From Sporothrix humicola (Eukaryota; Ascomycota; Sordariomycetes; Ophiostomatales; Ophiostomataceae), in the NCBI GenBank assembly GCA_021396245.1, contig WNYE01000040.1, positions 1 to 64,000 on the forward strand: a stretch of DNA of 64,000 nt, given 5' to 3'. Shown here one piece after another: positions 45,360-56,679 of the stretch (the stretch's first letter is position 1; each line of letters starts with the position of its first letter). The notes beneath the pieces are model-generated. The model was not told the origin of the DNA. It searched no databases and saw nothing but the letters and a program-made list of their open reading frames with translations. The position numbers and the translations under genes are program-made.

Positions 45360-46439
45360 GATGAATGTGTAAAGTGGTATAGGTTGGAAAGTGGTTGGAA
45401 TAAGTGGATGATGAGATTGAGAGAAAAGAGAGAGAAAAAAAAGAGAGCTCCGATGATGAGGAGGGGCAAGCTCTCTGGTACTTATGGACGTTGGAGCTTG
45501 GCAGGGGAAGAGGGTAGTAGGAGGGGCTACTGGAAGAGGGAGCTCGATAGAAGAATGACCTCAATGGCCTGGGGTGGGAAGCTCAGCTTCTCAGCTATGT
45601 TGCAAGAGGCAACCACCGGGGACAGCGGACCCAGAACAAAAGGGGATAGGGACCGACAGATGTTCTACTCCATTGAGGCCTACGAAGTACAAGCACAGGT
45701 TATCTTACATACAAAGGTACGTCAACTTGGATGTGGGCCCCAGGGACTTACACGACACTGGGCTAAAATTAAAAGAGTAATACAGGCAGGGAAAGTCGGA
45801 AAGGGGAGGGCCTAAGGGACTACTTTCATCACGCAAGATGGACAAAAGAGAAGAAAGAGCAACCGACGTCACTTGTGAAGAGGGCGGGGATGGGATCATC
45901 GAGCTGAAAGGGATATGGAGGGGTGTCCAGTCTGAGCCAATTCTGTTCAGTCCAGAATGGAGGGGCAGTGAACGGGCAACGCGAGATCTCTTTCGGTCTC
46001 GTCATAACCGGAGAGAAGTTACGTCGTAAAACACATGTCTTGCTCTGTAGGATCCTCATTTCTGACCGGCATGGTGTGCTTTCTTTTGGCTATTGTCCGG
46101 GGAGAGCTACCTGTCTCGTAGAAGAAGTCTACACTGCCATTCGGCATGTCCGACCATCACGAATATATGGCACTGTTGCCCTGTACCAAATTGTGAATAT
46201 TTACGACATGAGACTTCTCGTTTTCTTTCGGTCGTCCGGTGATTATTCTGATCCTTTGAAACAATTTCACAGCGAATTGCGAATGCATATCTTGTAACTA
46301 GAAGCTTCATTCCTCAGATCAAAGCGGACAGCTCGACATACAAGCATGGACCCTCCGGCACGGCATTGCCTGCGAAAAGTGACCTCTCTTCTCGTTTCTG
46401 GAAAGATACATTTCTGTTTGAAAAGGAGTAAATTACAAA
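45360..46439. other. Long intergenic region, part 1
   Basis: About 1.1 kb upstream of the Gly-rich gene. The first 150 bases are purine-rich on the plus strand, so pyrimidine-rich on that gene's coding strand, fitting a promoter. No gene is supported. Confidence 0.5.
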
Positions 46440-46703
46440 ATGATGTTACCAATTTTTTCTTTGTGGGCAATGGCGATTTCCAGTCATGTTCTAGGAGCTG
46501 CCCTGCTTGTCGATCACTGGGAGTCTGGTGCTACAGAGATCATATCTTGCTTAAAGTGGGCCACGTCTGTGCCCTGCTGTAGCTGCTGGTCATCAACCTG
46601 GACGCCGGCGCCCTCTATATGCTTCATGTGGGCAGCAAGCATGGCATATCATGCATTGCAGCTGCAGAAGGATACGACGATACGCTTTCAATGCATTCTA
46701 TGA
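46440..46703 (+). CDS. Candidate small secreted protein, doubtful
   Basis: An 87-codon frame from a tandem ATGATG starts with a plausible signal peptide (MMLPIFSLWAMAISSHVLGAALL), and the mature part has five Cys. There is no homologue I recognise, and the later half switches to better-looking sequence in another frame (LVINLDAGALYMLHVGSKHG). It may be a broken or spliced small gene, or chance. Confidence 0.25.
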   Translation: MMLPIFSLWAMAISSHVLGAALLVDHWESGATEIISCLKWATSVPCCSCWSSTWTPAPSICFMWAASMAYHALQLQKDTTIRFQCIL

Positions 46704-48755
46704 AGATAGGCAAGTACTTGTTGAGTACCGGCAGAAATATGAATTGTCAATGTGAATTCGCCACATTTGAATACATTTCATTGCGAGTCAAATGTCAATG
46801 CAATTTCTCGCCTTTTGCTGACTTTTGGCACCTTACGTCAAGAAAGGAAAACATGACGGACCATTGGCTAGCAGTAGTGCGGCAGTGCCCCTCGATGGCA
46901 GCTAGACCAGCGGCCTCCTGTGTAAAATGACAGGAGCTTCTAGTTCATGTACTTCCATCTACTTGTTCTACAGACTATGGCAAGCTGCAGAACAGATGTA
47001 GAAAATACCTCAAGCGATTCCAAAGACGGTACAAACATGTCGAGAAGAAGTGTTGAGAAAGGAATAGAAGTGGGGAGAAACACATGAGGAGGGGGCGTGT
47101 GATGCGAAAGGTAGAATAGAAAAGGGAACAATTGAGAATACGATTGTAGAGAGAAGAGAAGAAAAAGTACATCAATAGAGAACACGAGGAGGGTATCGAC
47201 GCCGAAAAGAAGAGGGGTAATATGCATCCTCTTCGTCCAATTGACATATCTTGCTCTCTTTTCATGACGGGAAGCCGTTAAGTGATGAGAAAACGGAATA
47301 CGGCTCTCAATTTTGTTGAGGAACACATTCTGGTTCTCGTTCGAAAACCCTCTTGCCATTGTTCCAAGATTGAGGGCGAGATATTTTTGGACGAAACGTG
47401 GGTGTTTTGCCGTTGCATTTACACCAATGCCGCACAGAAAGATCATGTTTTACAAGCTTAAAGCTTAAAGCTATCAATGTAAGATACGACATAAAAAAGT
47501 GTGCCCGTTTTGCCAAGAAAAACAGGGAATGCGGGAGGAAGAAGGGCGCAATACTACGCGGCGCCAGAAACCAGGTCAGAACCAGAACCGAAGCAGATTT
47601 TTGCTTGGCAGAGCATGGCAGAGAGTGGTCTGGAAGCACAAAGGATGGAGGATGGAGAAAGAGCAGGTCTTGCCCATCGACCTTATCGATCGGGAGCCCG
47701 TGGGCCAGGCAAGGGCTGCGACGGGATGGACGGCCAGATGGGGGCGATGGGGGGTTCGCAAGAGGGGCTGAGGTCGACTGGAGGGGCTCAAGTGGATGTT
47801 AGTCTGGCTGGAGACTCCCAAGTGGGAATCTGGATATGACGGAACTTAGCGAGACCTCCATCTCCATCTCCATCTCTATCTCCAGCTCCAGCTCCAGCTC
47901 AACGGAACATGGCGACCGATGTCCGTGCAGTGTTCGTCTGGTTCAATAACTTGGTACACATTCTCTCAAAATAGACACCTCGGCCGGTGCAACTTTCCAT
48001 CGTCTCGCCCACATTGCGTGATTTGGGATTGAAGAGGTGCTGGGTTGTCGATCTCAAAGGGATTACATTGAGGCTGTGGAAAAAGAGACTGTCGTCCCCA
48101 GGATCCCATGGGCAGTCTCAGGGCCAAAGGTCGGCAGTACTGACAGGGAAAATGACAATATTCAACGAGGGGAAGTAGCCGATCTCAGCTGCTTGGTTTG
48201 GGGCTCTGACAGTCCGGCCAAAATGATCGACCCCACCGACGGCGTCTAAATGGACAGAAGGGGTAGGTGCGATGAGCGACGGCGCCGGCGAATATTACAG
48301 AAGGACCACAAGTGAAGCAGGAAAGGAAGTCGCAAAAGGGAAACTAAAGTGGACCTTGTGCAGGAAGCTGCAAGCGAGAAACCATGTCCAGCTGAGCTTG
48401 CACGTAGCTTGCAGAAGGAAAGTGCGAAACAGCCATTGGGAGACTCCCTTTTTAGAAAGAGGCTTGCGCGGCCTCCTGCCCACGAGGGGAAGCGAACCGA
48501 TATGGCATGAGCTACCTCTCCTACAGAGGAGCCACCAGATCCTGAGCACATGCAATGACGTGAAGTTGACCTCTATATCGGAGCATGGCCAAAGCTCCAG
48601 TCTTGGCCTTGGCGTTTGGTAGCTCTCACGGTTCACAGCTTACTCCATACAATTAACAATTCGGTGTTGCTGGTATCTATCAATTAATCTACAAAGAGGA
48701 CGAAAAGAAATGCTATGCTACAGTATGTACAATTACACCTCGACAAGAAGAACTC
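46704..48755. other. Long intergenic region, part 2
   Basis: About 2.05 kb with no supported gene. A TCCATC/TCCAGC hexamer microsatellite lies at about 47857-47900. A 71-codon frame at 48037-48249 reads smoothly but has no recognisable feature. Confidence 0.45.
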
Positions 48756-51044
48756 TCACAACTTGTTCGGCGGCGGCCCCGGCAGAGCACCACTCATGAC
48801 AATCGGTTCGGCCGCCGCCGACGCATCCGCCATCGCCCGCTGCAGCGCATACCGCGCACCGCCGCGCCGGCCCGTCATGACCAGTTCGCCGCCGCCGCCG
48901 TTGCCCCACCAGGCGACGCCAATGGCGGCGCGCTCGACATCCATCTCGCCGCTGCCCAGCACTTCCCAGAAGCGGCGCTGGGCCACCTGGCGGAGGGGCG
49001 TGCCCTCGCCGGGGCCCTGGACGCCGCGGATGGTCCAGACGGCCTCGGCGGCGGTGGTCATCCATTCCTCGAGGACGGGCAGGGCTAGGAAGGGGAGGGC
49101 GTCAATCAGAGTCAAGACCAAAGCGCTCTGCTCGGTGACGACGTCGGTTGTGGCTGTTGACAGGGCTTCTTGGCCCTGCGCTTCGCTGGGGTTGGGCGGC
49201 AAGGGAATGGTGGATGCGCCCAGAGCCTTGTAGCGGACCATTTCCAACAAGGTCTCGGCCAGATCGGGATGTGTCGCATACACAGGGAACGGCGGCGACA
49301 GGATCTGTATGAGGGTCTTGAAGGCCAGGCGGAACTGACGGGCAGAGATGCGCGCCGGGAAGGAGGCAAAGAGGGCCTCGGCATACAGAGGGCCGAGGGC
49401 GGCCGCAATAGCGGCATTGTGCGGGCACTGGAGAACCGAGAGGGTGGCACTGTGGGCAGCCTCAAAGACCTCGACCATGCGCGGCGAGTAGGCAATATGG
49501 GACGGGAGATGAGAGGCGTTCGACGGCGCAACGTAGGGCAGCGCCGGCTGGATTAGGAGACGGTCGCAAGCTTCGGCGGGAAGAACGGCGGCAAAGTGTT
49601 CAGCCACGTTCAAGTAGAAAAGGTCGGCAGTAAGTCGTAGAGTGTCTTCCGTCGCCGCGGTCGTAGGTACACCCGGTGCCGCCGTAGGTGCAGGCCGCGA
49701 CGCCAGAATCTGGCTCAGGAACCCAGCGACAGCAGGCGGGTACCGCGCCAGAATGTCAATAGACGCCAGGTAGGCAAACTGGTAGGCCTGGAAGTGGCCG
49801 GCGTTGTCGTGCGAGGCGACAAAGTCGAGGCCGTGCAGCACGCGCAGCGACTTGGCCGACATTTGCGGGGCGATGCCGTCCGAAGCTAGGACGCGGTCCA
49901 GCAAGCTGCGACCGACAATGGCCTGGAGAATGACGGCGGCCGCGTACAGAATCTTCTTGAGGTGCTGCCATAATAGAGGCCATGTCGTCTGTGTGGTCTC
50001 TGCGCTCGACAGGGAAGCAGCTTCTTCGGAGTGTGCCATGGATGGTCTGTGGAGGATGCGCGCTGACGTCCAACGCGCATTTGCCGTATCGGCCAGTGCC
50101 AGCAGCGCGTCCAACGCAACGAGCAAGGCCTGGGGAGATGCCGCCCGCTCGACAGCAAAGGCTGCCATGGATGCCAGGGGACCTGCACTTGCGACAATCG
50201 ACACAGCCTGTTGGGTTTCGCGTTTGCGCAGCTGTTGGAACGACGCGGACGCCTCGGGCCAGTGAAGACCGCCGCCAGGCATGATATAAACCAAGGGATC
50301 CGCCACAATCGTCTCGAGAACGCGCGCGCCGTCAAAGCCAAAGGGGCCGGCCAGCACGTCCACAATCGCCGGCAGCAGCACGTCGCCCTGAAGGCTGACC
50401 CGCGCGTGGTCTGACAGCAGCGAGAATGCATAGTTGAGGCCCATGACCACAGCGTAGCGGCTCACAGGGTCCTCGGGGTGTTCGAGAAGGGCCAAGTTGG
50501 CAGCCGCCACAACGCCCTGCTCGAGCGCCGCCCGCCGGCTGCGGGACAGAGTCTCGTTGCCGCTTCCTTCGAATCCTAGAAGAACGCCCACCAGGACCAG
50601 CAAATGCCGCCATCGCGGCGACTTTGCATCGGCACCCTGTGCGACAGCCCGCGCCCAATCTTCACTCCCCGGCCGCCGGTCCTCTTTGACGCCCTGGCGG
50701 TACGCCGCCGACCCTGCCAATCCAGCGCGGTGTGCTGCCATCTCCTCGAGCTCATGCCGCCGGACGTGTAGTGCAGCAGTATTGAACACGCTAATAACGC
50801 GAAAGCATGTTTGCGCGGCGGCTTCGGGCGACAGCGCGCCGGCCGACAGCGGGCCCCAGATGGCCGGCGCCGTGAGAAAGTGCGAGGTCAGGAGGGTAAC
50901 ATTGAGCGGGTTCGTCAGCGTCGTCAGGAGGGAGGTCGTGCTCGCAAAGATACGGTCGGATTGCTGTTGTGGTGATTGTTGTGCGTTGGGAAGGCCGTCG
51001 TGGTACAGCGTGAGCGTCGTCTTCAACAACCGCTCGGTCGCCAT
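48756..51044 (-). CDS. PEX8: Peroxisomal import protein Pex8-like
   Basis: Intronless, 762 residues. The protein is a long helical, Ala/Leu-rich repeat-like chain without membrane segments. The N-terminal part (RLLKTTLTLYHD, ASTTSLLTTLTNPLNVTLLTSHFLTAPAIW) resembles filamentous-fungal Pex8 as I remember it. The C-terminus is NKL, a variant of the SKL-type PTS1 signal, consistent with a luminal peroxin that carries its own targeting signal. Pex8 links docking and RING complexes of the matrix-protein import machinery. The identification rests on remembered family resemblance and the C-terminal tripeptide, so it is probable, not certain. Confidence 0.68.
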   Translation of the reverse strand: MATERLLKTTLTLYHDGLPNAQQSPQQQSDRIFASTTSLLTTLTNPLNVTLLTSHFLTAPAIWGPLSAGALSPEAAAQTCFRVISVFNTAALHVRRHELEEMAAHRAGLAGSAAYRQGVKEDRRPGSEDWARAVAQGADAKSPRWRHLLVLVGVLLGFEGSGNETLSRSRRAALEQGVVAAANLALLEHPEDPVSRYAVVMGLNYAFSLLSDHARVSLQGDVLLPAIVDVLAGPFGFDGARVLETIVADPLVYIMPGGGLHWPEASASFQQLRKRETQQAVSIVASAGPLASMAAFAVERAASPQALLVALDALLALADTANARWTSARILHRPSMAHSEEAASLSSAETTQTTWPLLWQHLKKILYAAAVILQAIVGRSLLDRVLASDGIAPQMSAKSLRVLHGLDFVASHDNAGHFQAYQFAYLASIDILARYPPAVAGFLSQILASRPAPTAAPGVPTTAATEDTLRLTADLFYLNVAEHFAAVLPAEACDRLLIQPALPYVAPSNASHLPSHIAYSPRMVEVFEAAHSATLSVLQCPHNAAIAAALGPLYAEALFASFPARISARQFRLAFKTLIQILSPPFPVYATHPDLAETLLEMVRYKALGASTIPLPPNPSEAQGQEALSTATTDVVTEQSALVLTLIDALPFLALPVLEEWMTTAAEAVWTIRGVQGPGEGTPLRQVAQRRFWEVLGSGEMDVERAAIGVAWWGNGGGGELVMTGRRGGARYALQRAMADASAAAEPIVMSGALPGPPPNKL

Positions 51045-51808
51045 GGTGGCTGTGTGTAGTCGGCGACAATGTCAATCAACGTGTGCGATTACACTGTGAC
51101 GTGGCTGTTGTCAATTGTCGCCGTTGATTGTCGTCTGTGGCGGTTTGTCGTTTTGTTTTGATCGTGAATGTCAGCTCCTTCATTCGGCAACCATGTGCTC
51201 TGATGCGCGCCTGTGCTTATCGCTAATCGCACTCTGCCGAGGTATGGCATGGGGAAAGAACCTGGGGTGAGCTTAGGGGTGGAGTTTCTGCCTTAATAAT
51301 CGGGCACTGAAGGTCAAACACGCTAGTCTAGTTACGGCAATTCGTCAATAAGACGATTTCAGGCACGAAAGCAAGATGTGCTGTATTGATTTCAACCCGA
51401 TATTTTTTACGATTGTTTCGCTGCTCTTGTTGATGTTATAGAAATGTCTGCTTCGTACTAAATTTTTATGACATCTTATTATTCTGTGTCCTCACGACAA
51501 ACTGGTCAAATGGAGACGAAGACCCTGAGGACCCACCATAGGGCGCACTTGGTCCCTGTAAGAGCTGCCATTCAGCCTTCCTCAGTTGTCGCCTAAAGTC
51601 TTCGATGTTTTGAAACAAGCAGCATCACACACCCCCTTTAACGACGAGGCTGCGCTTTGTGAGCACCAGAAAGTAAACATAAATTGACGTAATCTTGATT
51701 CTCGTGTTCTATTTTCCTCTCTATTTTGTCATTCTCATTTTTTTATTCATTTTCAACTGGATTTTCCACCATCACTCCCAAAATTTACAAACTCATCAAT
51801 TTCCCAGA
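51045..51808. other. Divergent intergenic region
   Basis: About 760 bases between the Pex8-like start and the AN1/APH pseudogene start. T-rich sequence lies at about 51695-51760, ahead of the latter. No gene is supported. Confidence 0.5.
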
Positions 51809-53267
51809 ATGCCTTTGAGAACTTGCACCTTTGGTGGCTGCTCTCGCCCAGCTGAGCCCTACCATGGCGACTGTATCCTCTGTGAACAGCATCTTTGCTC
51901 GACGCACCTTCAACCGGAATTCCACGAGTGTCCATCACCCAACACTAGCCTGGACACTTTTGCCCAAGAGCACGATACCGCCACCAGGAAAAGTCTCTGA
52001 GGATTGTTGCAGAAAATCGATTCCGCCGCTCTCCAGGCCGTTGCCAGCAAGGCCCGCGGTGGGATGCCATGCAAAATCTCCATCTTTTCACACCGTGCAG
52101 ACGACTGTGACCGGCTTCTGAGATTGACGTGGGATTCTGGTGAACAGAATGCACACATCGACATTGTATTCGAGGACGGTGTGAAATGGCTGGCCCGTCT
52201 CCGCAAAGATGACCCCTCGCTTCCTCCACCAGAAGTTCGACGGCGATTAGTGGAGAGTGAAATGGCAACACTCAAATTTCTGGAAAAGACTAAAGTGCCG
52301 GCACCGAGGGTGTACGCGTACTCGTTTTCCAGCGACGAGATTGGAACTACCTACATTTTGATGGAGAAGCTGCCGGGTCAACTGTTGGATGGGGAAAGAG
52401 CAACCCCCAAACAAAGAGAGCAAGTTCTGTCGCAGCTCGTGAAAATTTACCTTGAGCTCGAAAAGCATCCAATGCCGAAGATGGGCTGTCTTTCGTTGAC
52501 TATCTCTAGTGAAATCGAGGCCGGCCCGTTTGCACAGTTTCCACTCTTTAAAACGCCTGACAAGGCCCTTGGCCCTTTCTCGTTGCTCATAATTCTGCAC
52601 GGCGGCCATCAAGCTCCAAATGGAGATGCTTGCCAGTGGAGAAGTCGATGCTTTGAGAGTTAACAACTACCTCTTTTTCCTCTGGCGACTCGAGCATCTT
52701 GACAAGCTCATTGAGTCAACCTCAGACAATGGCCCATTCTACCTCAGGCACTATGACGACAAGGGCGACCACATTCTGGTTGACGAAGACGACGACGGCA
52801 ACCTCACCATCACCGGCATCGTCGACTGGGAATGTGCGTCCTTTGAGGCCAACCCGCTTTCATTCAGTTCGCCGTTCAAGCTGTGGCCTGTCGAGGACTT
52901 TTACAATGGAAAGAACGACCTGGCACCTTACGAGCTACGGTTTGCCATACTTTTTGCGGAGCGTGGACGTCACGATTTTGCTGACCTAGTCCGTGGTGGC
53001 CGAAAGTGGCAGCGCTTTCTCTTTTTTCTTGGCGGAGGTATCCCGAATGACAAGGATGAGTTTGACGCTCTGTTTAGAGGTTTGCAAGGAGTATTTGTTG
53101 AAGCAGGTTCCAATGTTAATGCAGAAAGCTATGGCGGCCTGATAAAGATCATGCCATTTGCTGAATGGAAGGCAGGTGCGATGGACCGACTTACACGGGA
53201 TGATCCGCAGTTTGCCGCTTTGGTGGCAGAAGAGGGAGGAGCGGTTGGAAACCCCGCAGAAAAATAA
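51809..53267 (+). pseudogene. AN1 zinc finger + APH-fold phosphotransferase, broken
   Basis: The frame starts with a complete AN1-type finger (Cys6, Cys11, Cys22, Cys25, Cys30, His33, His39, Cys41). It reads to a TGA at 51998-52000 and then continues in the same frame (LLQKIDSAALQAVASKARGG). APH-fold segments follow (ATLKFLEKTKVPAPRVYAY, YILMEKLPGQLL). A second lesion lies at about 52589-52592, where four bases replace a multiple of three between GPFSLL and CTAAIKLQMEML. Beyond it the frame carries the catalytic loop HYDDKGDHIL and GIVDWE, then runs to 53267. No GT..AG intron can remove either lesion. Intact fungal relatives with this AN1-APH architecture are common, but their substrate is unknown. 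Assembly error is an alternative for either lesion. Confidence 0.78.
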
Positions 53268-53734
53268 ATAAACAATCAAGCTAAAAGATAAGGGGCACCG
53301 CACCAGTACTTAAGATTGGGTTCGTGAACCAAACGAGATAAAAAGAGAAGGTAATTTTTTTTTTATATCAATCAACGAATCAACCACCTCTACCTCTGCG
53401 ATCCATGACCAATCGCATTTAGAATTACTAGTGTTCTTTTGTTTGTCCTGATTTCAGAGCAAAATTATTTTCTACAAATTAACGTTCTTCACTTCTGCTG
53501 TGGCCAACCAGAACGGCCGCTCAAAATGTGACGGGGGACGTGATGTGGAAGGTGACACGAAATGCGGCATAACGAGCTCTGCATCACGTGTTGACCTTCA
53601 GCCCCTCTTCAGCCAACAGACAAGGCACATTTTACAGCTGCGCATTTCATGCTTCCTTCTTCATAACTTTAACGTTGTGTTTTGATGTTGTCGACCACCG
53701 TACTCACGCTGTCACACTAACTTAACGTGGAGAA
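53268..53734. other. Intergenic
   Basis: About 470 bases between the AN1/APH pseudogene and copy 3 of the CxxC family. A poly-T run lies at 53354-53363. No gene is supported. Confidence 0.55.
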
Positions 53735-56277
53735 ATGGCCGAAGTGAATATAGAGGCGCTGCCTGTGCCAGAGGACTGGCACTTTCAATGGCCAGGACCA
53801 GAACAGCAAACAGAAGAAGACGAGTATGGGGGTCCTGAGACCCATTACTTCATCCGGCACGCCGGCTGCGATCTTTGCCAGTTTTCGTTTGATCCCACCC
53901 AAACAATCATTGCCAGTATGTTCTCATTTCCGTTTGTTTGTGTCATCTCCTTGTCCTGTGCAGACTCCAATATACCCTCGCGATAGTGATAAATGGCTTT
54001 GCAGTCGAGTCAAACTATGCGCACTGCCCGGGCCTGTGGCGAAGCGAAGACGGCCGCCTTGGTGTACAGGTGTTTCCCACCGGGCGTGTGCGCATTGTGC
54101 CGTTTGGCGCTCGATCGGACCTGGGCGGGCTTAAAATGGCCATGCATCGCGAGTGCTACGCCTTTGCGGCCGCCGACATTCAGTGTCTTGATTCTGGTGA
54201 TACCGGCTCGCCTGCTCAAGAGGCCTTTAGGGCAATCGCTCAACATTCGTTCACCCCGTCCATCCATGATGAGATCCGGCGGAGTCAGAGGATCCAGACC
54301 GTTTTGGCCGGGCAGCTGCATAGAAAGTATCAGCCCCAGTCCGACTCTGACAAAGGCCAGCAGCATCTGCCTCTTGAGATTTGCACGCTGATTGCGGGCC
54401 ACATGATTCGAGAATATGCCATTGTCGCGGCTTTTACAAATTTCACGGCACGAAATGATGCGATGAAAGAGCATTCGGTCAGCCTCGACAAGCCTGTCTA
54501 TGCCTTGTTTACCAATCATGAAGGACGCCACTACATCCAGCGTCTTTTCAACGAAGACGACAATGGCATGAATGACGAAAAGGCGGATACGGCATTTCGT
54601 GTATTGTTGTTCCCTGGACGCATAATGTCAAAGGTATCACGTGTTCGCATGTTTGTGGCCACGGATAAGCAGGGCGTCCGGAGCATACGATTCTTCCGGT
54701 ATGTCACCAACCAGGACTATCGAGACGTCTTTGCTTGGTGCCATGATCAGGTCCAAGCACAGAAACAACAGCGGCAGTCGAATCTGGAAGTGTCGTGGAG
54801 CTGCACCAACATTCTTTTCTCTAAGGATCAACGCAGCGCACAAACGTTAAACTTGAAGAGTGATGGCGTCAAAGTGCGTACAGTTGAACACAAACGCCAC
54901 TCCTATTACTTGGCGGGAGGTTTCAGAATCCACACATACCTCTGGCCGGCGCCCCTGCCCTCGACCCCGATCGTGGAAGATTTTGCGGAGCATCCAACAG
55001 TTGGGGTCCACATGAGACTATTCGACGGTCCCTACCCATACCGGTTTGGGTGTGTCGATATGAATTCTCATACTCCCGGTAACAATATCAACGATGGCAA
55101 CGATAGCAACGACATCATCGGCTACTCGGTCGCGTGCGACCCCAAATCGTTCCACGGCATCGTGGCACACACCCGCAACGAAAGCCGCAATGCCCATACG
55201 GAAGCGTACACCGATGACGGCCTGCAAAACTGTGTCTGGCAGTATATGCCAATGGCTGACGGAGAGAGTGTGACGGAGGCTGTGGTACGCATCCATAACC
55301 CTCCCAACGGGTCCAACCCGCATCTTGGCCTGTTTCTGGCCACCAACTACGGCCGCAGGCTGGTATTTGGGCCTTTGTGGGGCGACCGCATGGCCGAAGC
55401 GGAGGCAACTGATGACCCCATTTGCTGCCGTCTCCGAAACCCCGAGGGTGGGCCCTTGCGCATGTTCGTTAGCCGTCCCGACACGGCCCACCGCCGCACG
55501 GGTGCGCGATTTTATGCGTTTGACATGGGCACCGTGGAGATGCCAACACTGGATCCGACACCAGAGCCCTCTGAGGCTGGCGAACCGCTATCTGGGAAAT
55601 CAATTAAAGATCACGAAACTAAGGAACACTTGACCGACCAACCACCAGAACAGATGTCTTGTAAGCCTGTGGGTGTGATCTCTCCTCCTGGTATAACGGA
55701 TGAGATGGACCGTCGGTTGGACGCCACCAGCTTTCCCACGGAGGAATGGTTTATCTATGCCGCCTACACATCATGCAGGCTGGACAATGTCAAGTCAATC
55801 CAGATCTGCACAATGAACACGGCCAGAACACCGCACAAACCCATTGTCGGCATGCTCTTCTCGTATGCAGACGGCCGCATCGACGAGGCCATCGGTTGCT
55901 GGCGGTTTGACTGGGTAGACGACAGCAAGACCATTAATGTCAGCCCTCCAACTCCATCCGACGAGCTGCACGTCTGCTACAAGCAGTACAACCCCCGAGT
56001 CTACGAACAGTGCTGTTCCAACAGCGAGCACACACCCTACAACGACGCCTACATTGCTGCTGTGCAGGCGCACCCGCCAACCGAGGCCGAACGTCAGGCG
56101 ATAAAGTCCAAAGACTACGACGAAAAGCTCGATGCGGACAAGGGTCCCGATTTCTTTGAACCTACATGGGTTTCCGTCCCATGGTCGGGCATCCTTGAGT
56201 GGTGGACTTCCAGTACAGGAAGCCACATGAGCTATGCGTTTCCCAAAACTGTGCCATCGATGAGTACTCTAGCATGA
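53735..56277 (+). CDS. CxxC/F-box-like family protein, copy 3
   Basis: Two exons, 53735-53915 and 53987-56277, intron 53916-53986, giving 823 residues. The acceptor at 53986 was chosen because it yields MINGFAVE, which aligns with IFNGVSKE of copy 1 at the same splice. AGs at 53963 and 54004 are alternatives. CDLC (Cys45/Cys48) ends exon 1 and MHREC follows, but the second Cys pair seen in copies 1 and 2 is absent. The F-box-like LPLEICTLIAGHMI and the core VRMFVATDKQGVRSIRFF are present, as are IQICTMN, PIVGMLFSYADGR and CWRFDW, and the end VPWSGILEWWTSS. The two introns of copy 2 at SD|PIKM and GLA|FVTNY are missing here; the sequence runs straight through SDGVKVRT and GLFLATNY. The function is unknown. 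Confidence 0.8.
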
Positions 56278-56679
56278 GCTCAAGTGAATAGGACTCTATG
56301 GCCGAGACGGAGAATATCTTCTTATTAGAGTCACAAGTTCAAATCTGTGAAAAAGGTGCCGTAAGGGAACTCAAAAAAAAATCATTTTATCATTATTTAT
56401 CGATACCATTGGAGACACACCACCCCTGGTCGCAGGCTGGCTCGGCGCCTAAATATCAAATCTGGCGGGCGCTTAAAACCACAGCGATAACTGTTTGCAC
56501 CATTTCTGCTTTCATGTTTGAATCGCAATTCACTTCTTTCATACTTCAAAATCCACATTCATGACCACGATAATCTTCGCTCTGATTTGACCTCCATCTC
56601 ACTTTCAAACAGTCCGAGCCCAATATAATATCGTATACAATCACAAGCGCCCTTTTCTATCACAACTCCATTTACAGCC
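56278..56679. other. Intergenic
   Basis: About 400 bases; short AT-rich stretches only. A tRNA-like B-box match near 56335 was examined and rejected. It presumably holds the promoter of the next gene. Confidence 0.5.

Noticed and set aside
44405..45361. 318-codon plus-strand Arg/Ser/His/Cys-rich frame
   Set aside because: Antisense shadow of the same repeat, with extreme composition and no features.
56298..56375. tRNA-like A-box (TATGGCCGAGACGG) and B-box (AGTTCAAATCT)
   Set aside because: The acceptor stem cannot be formed with sensible spacing, the pairing found is a local hairpin, and no anticodon arm fits.
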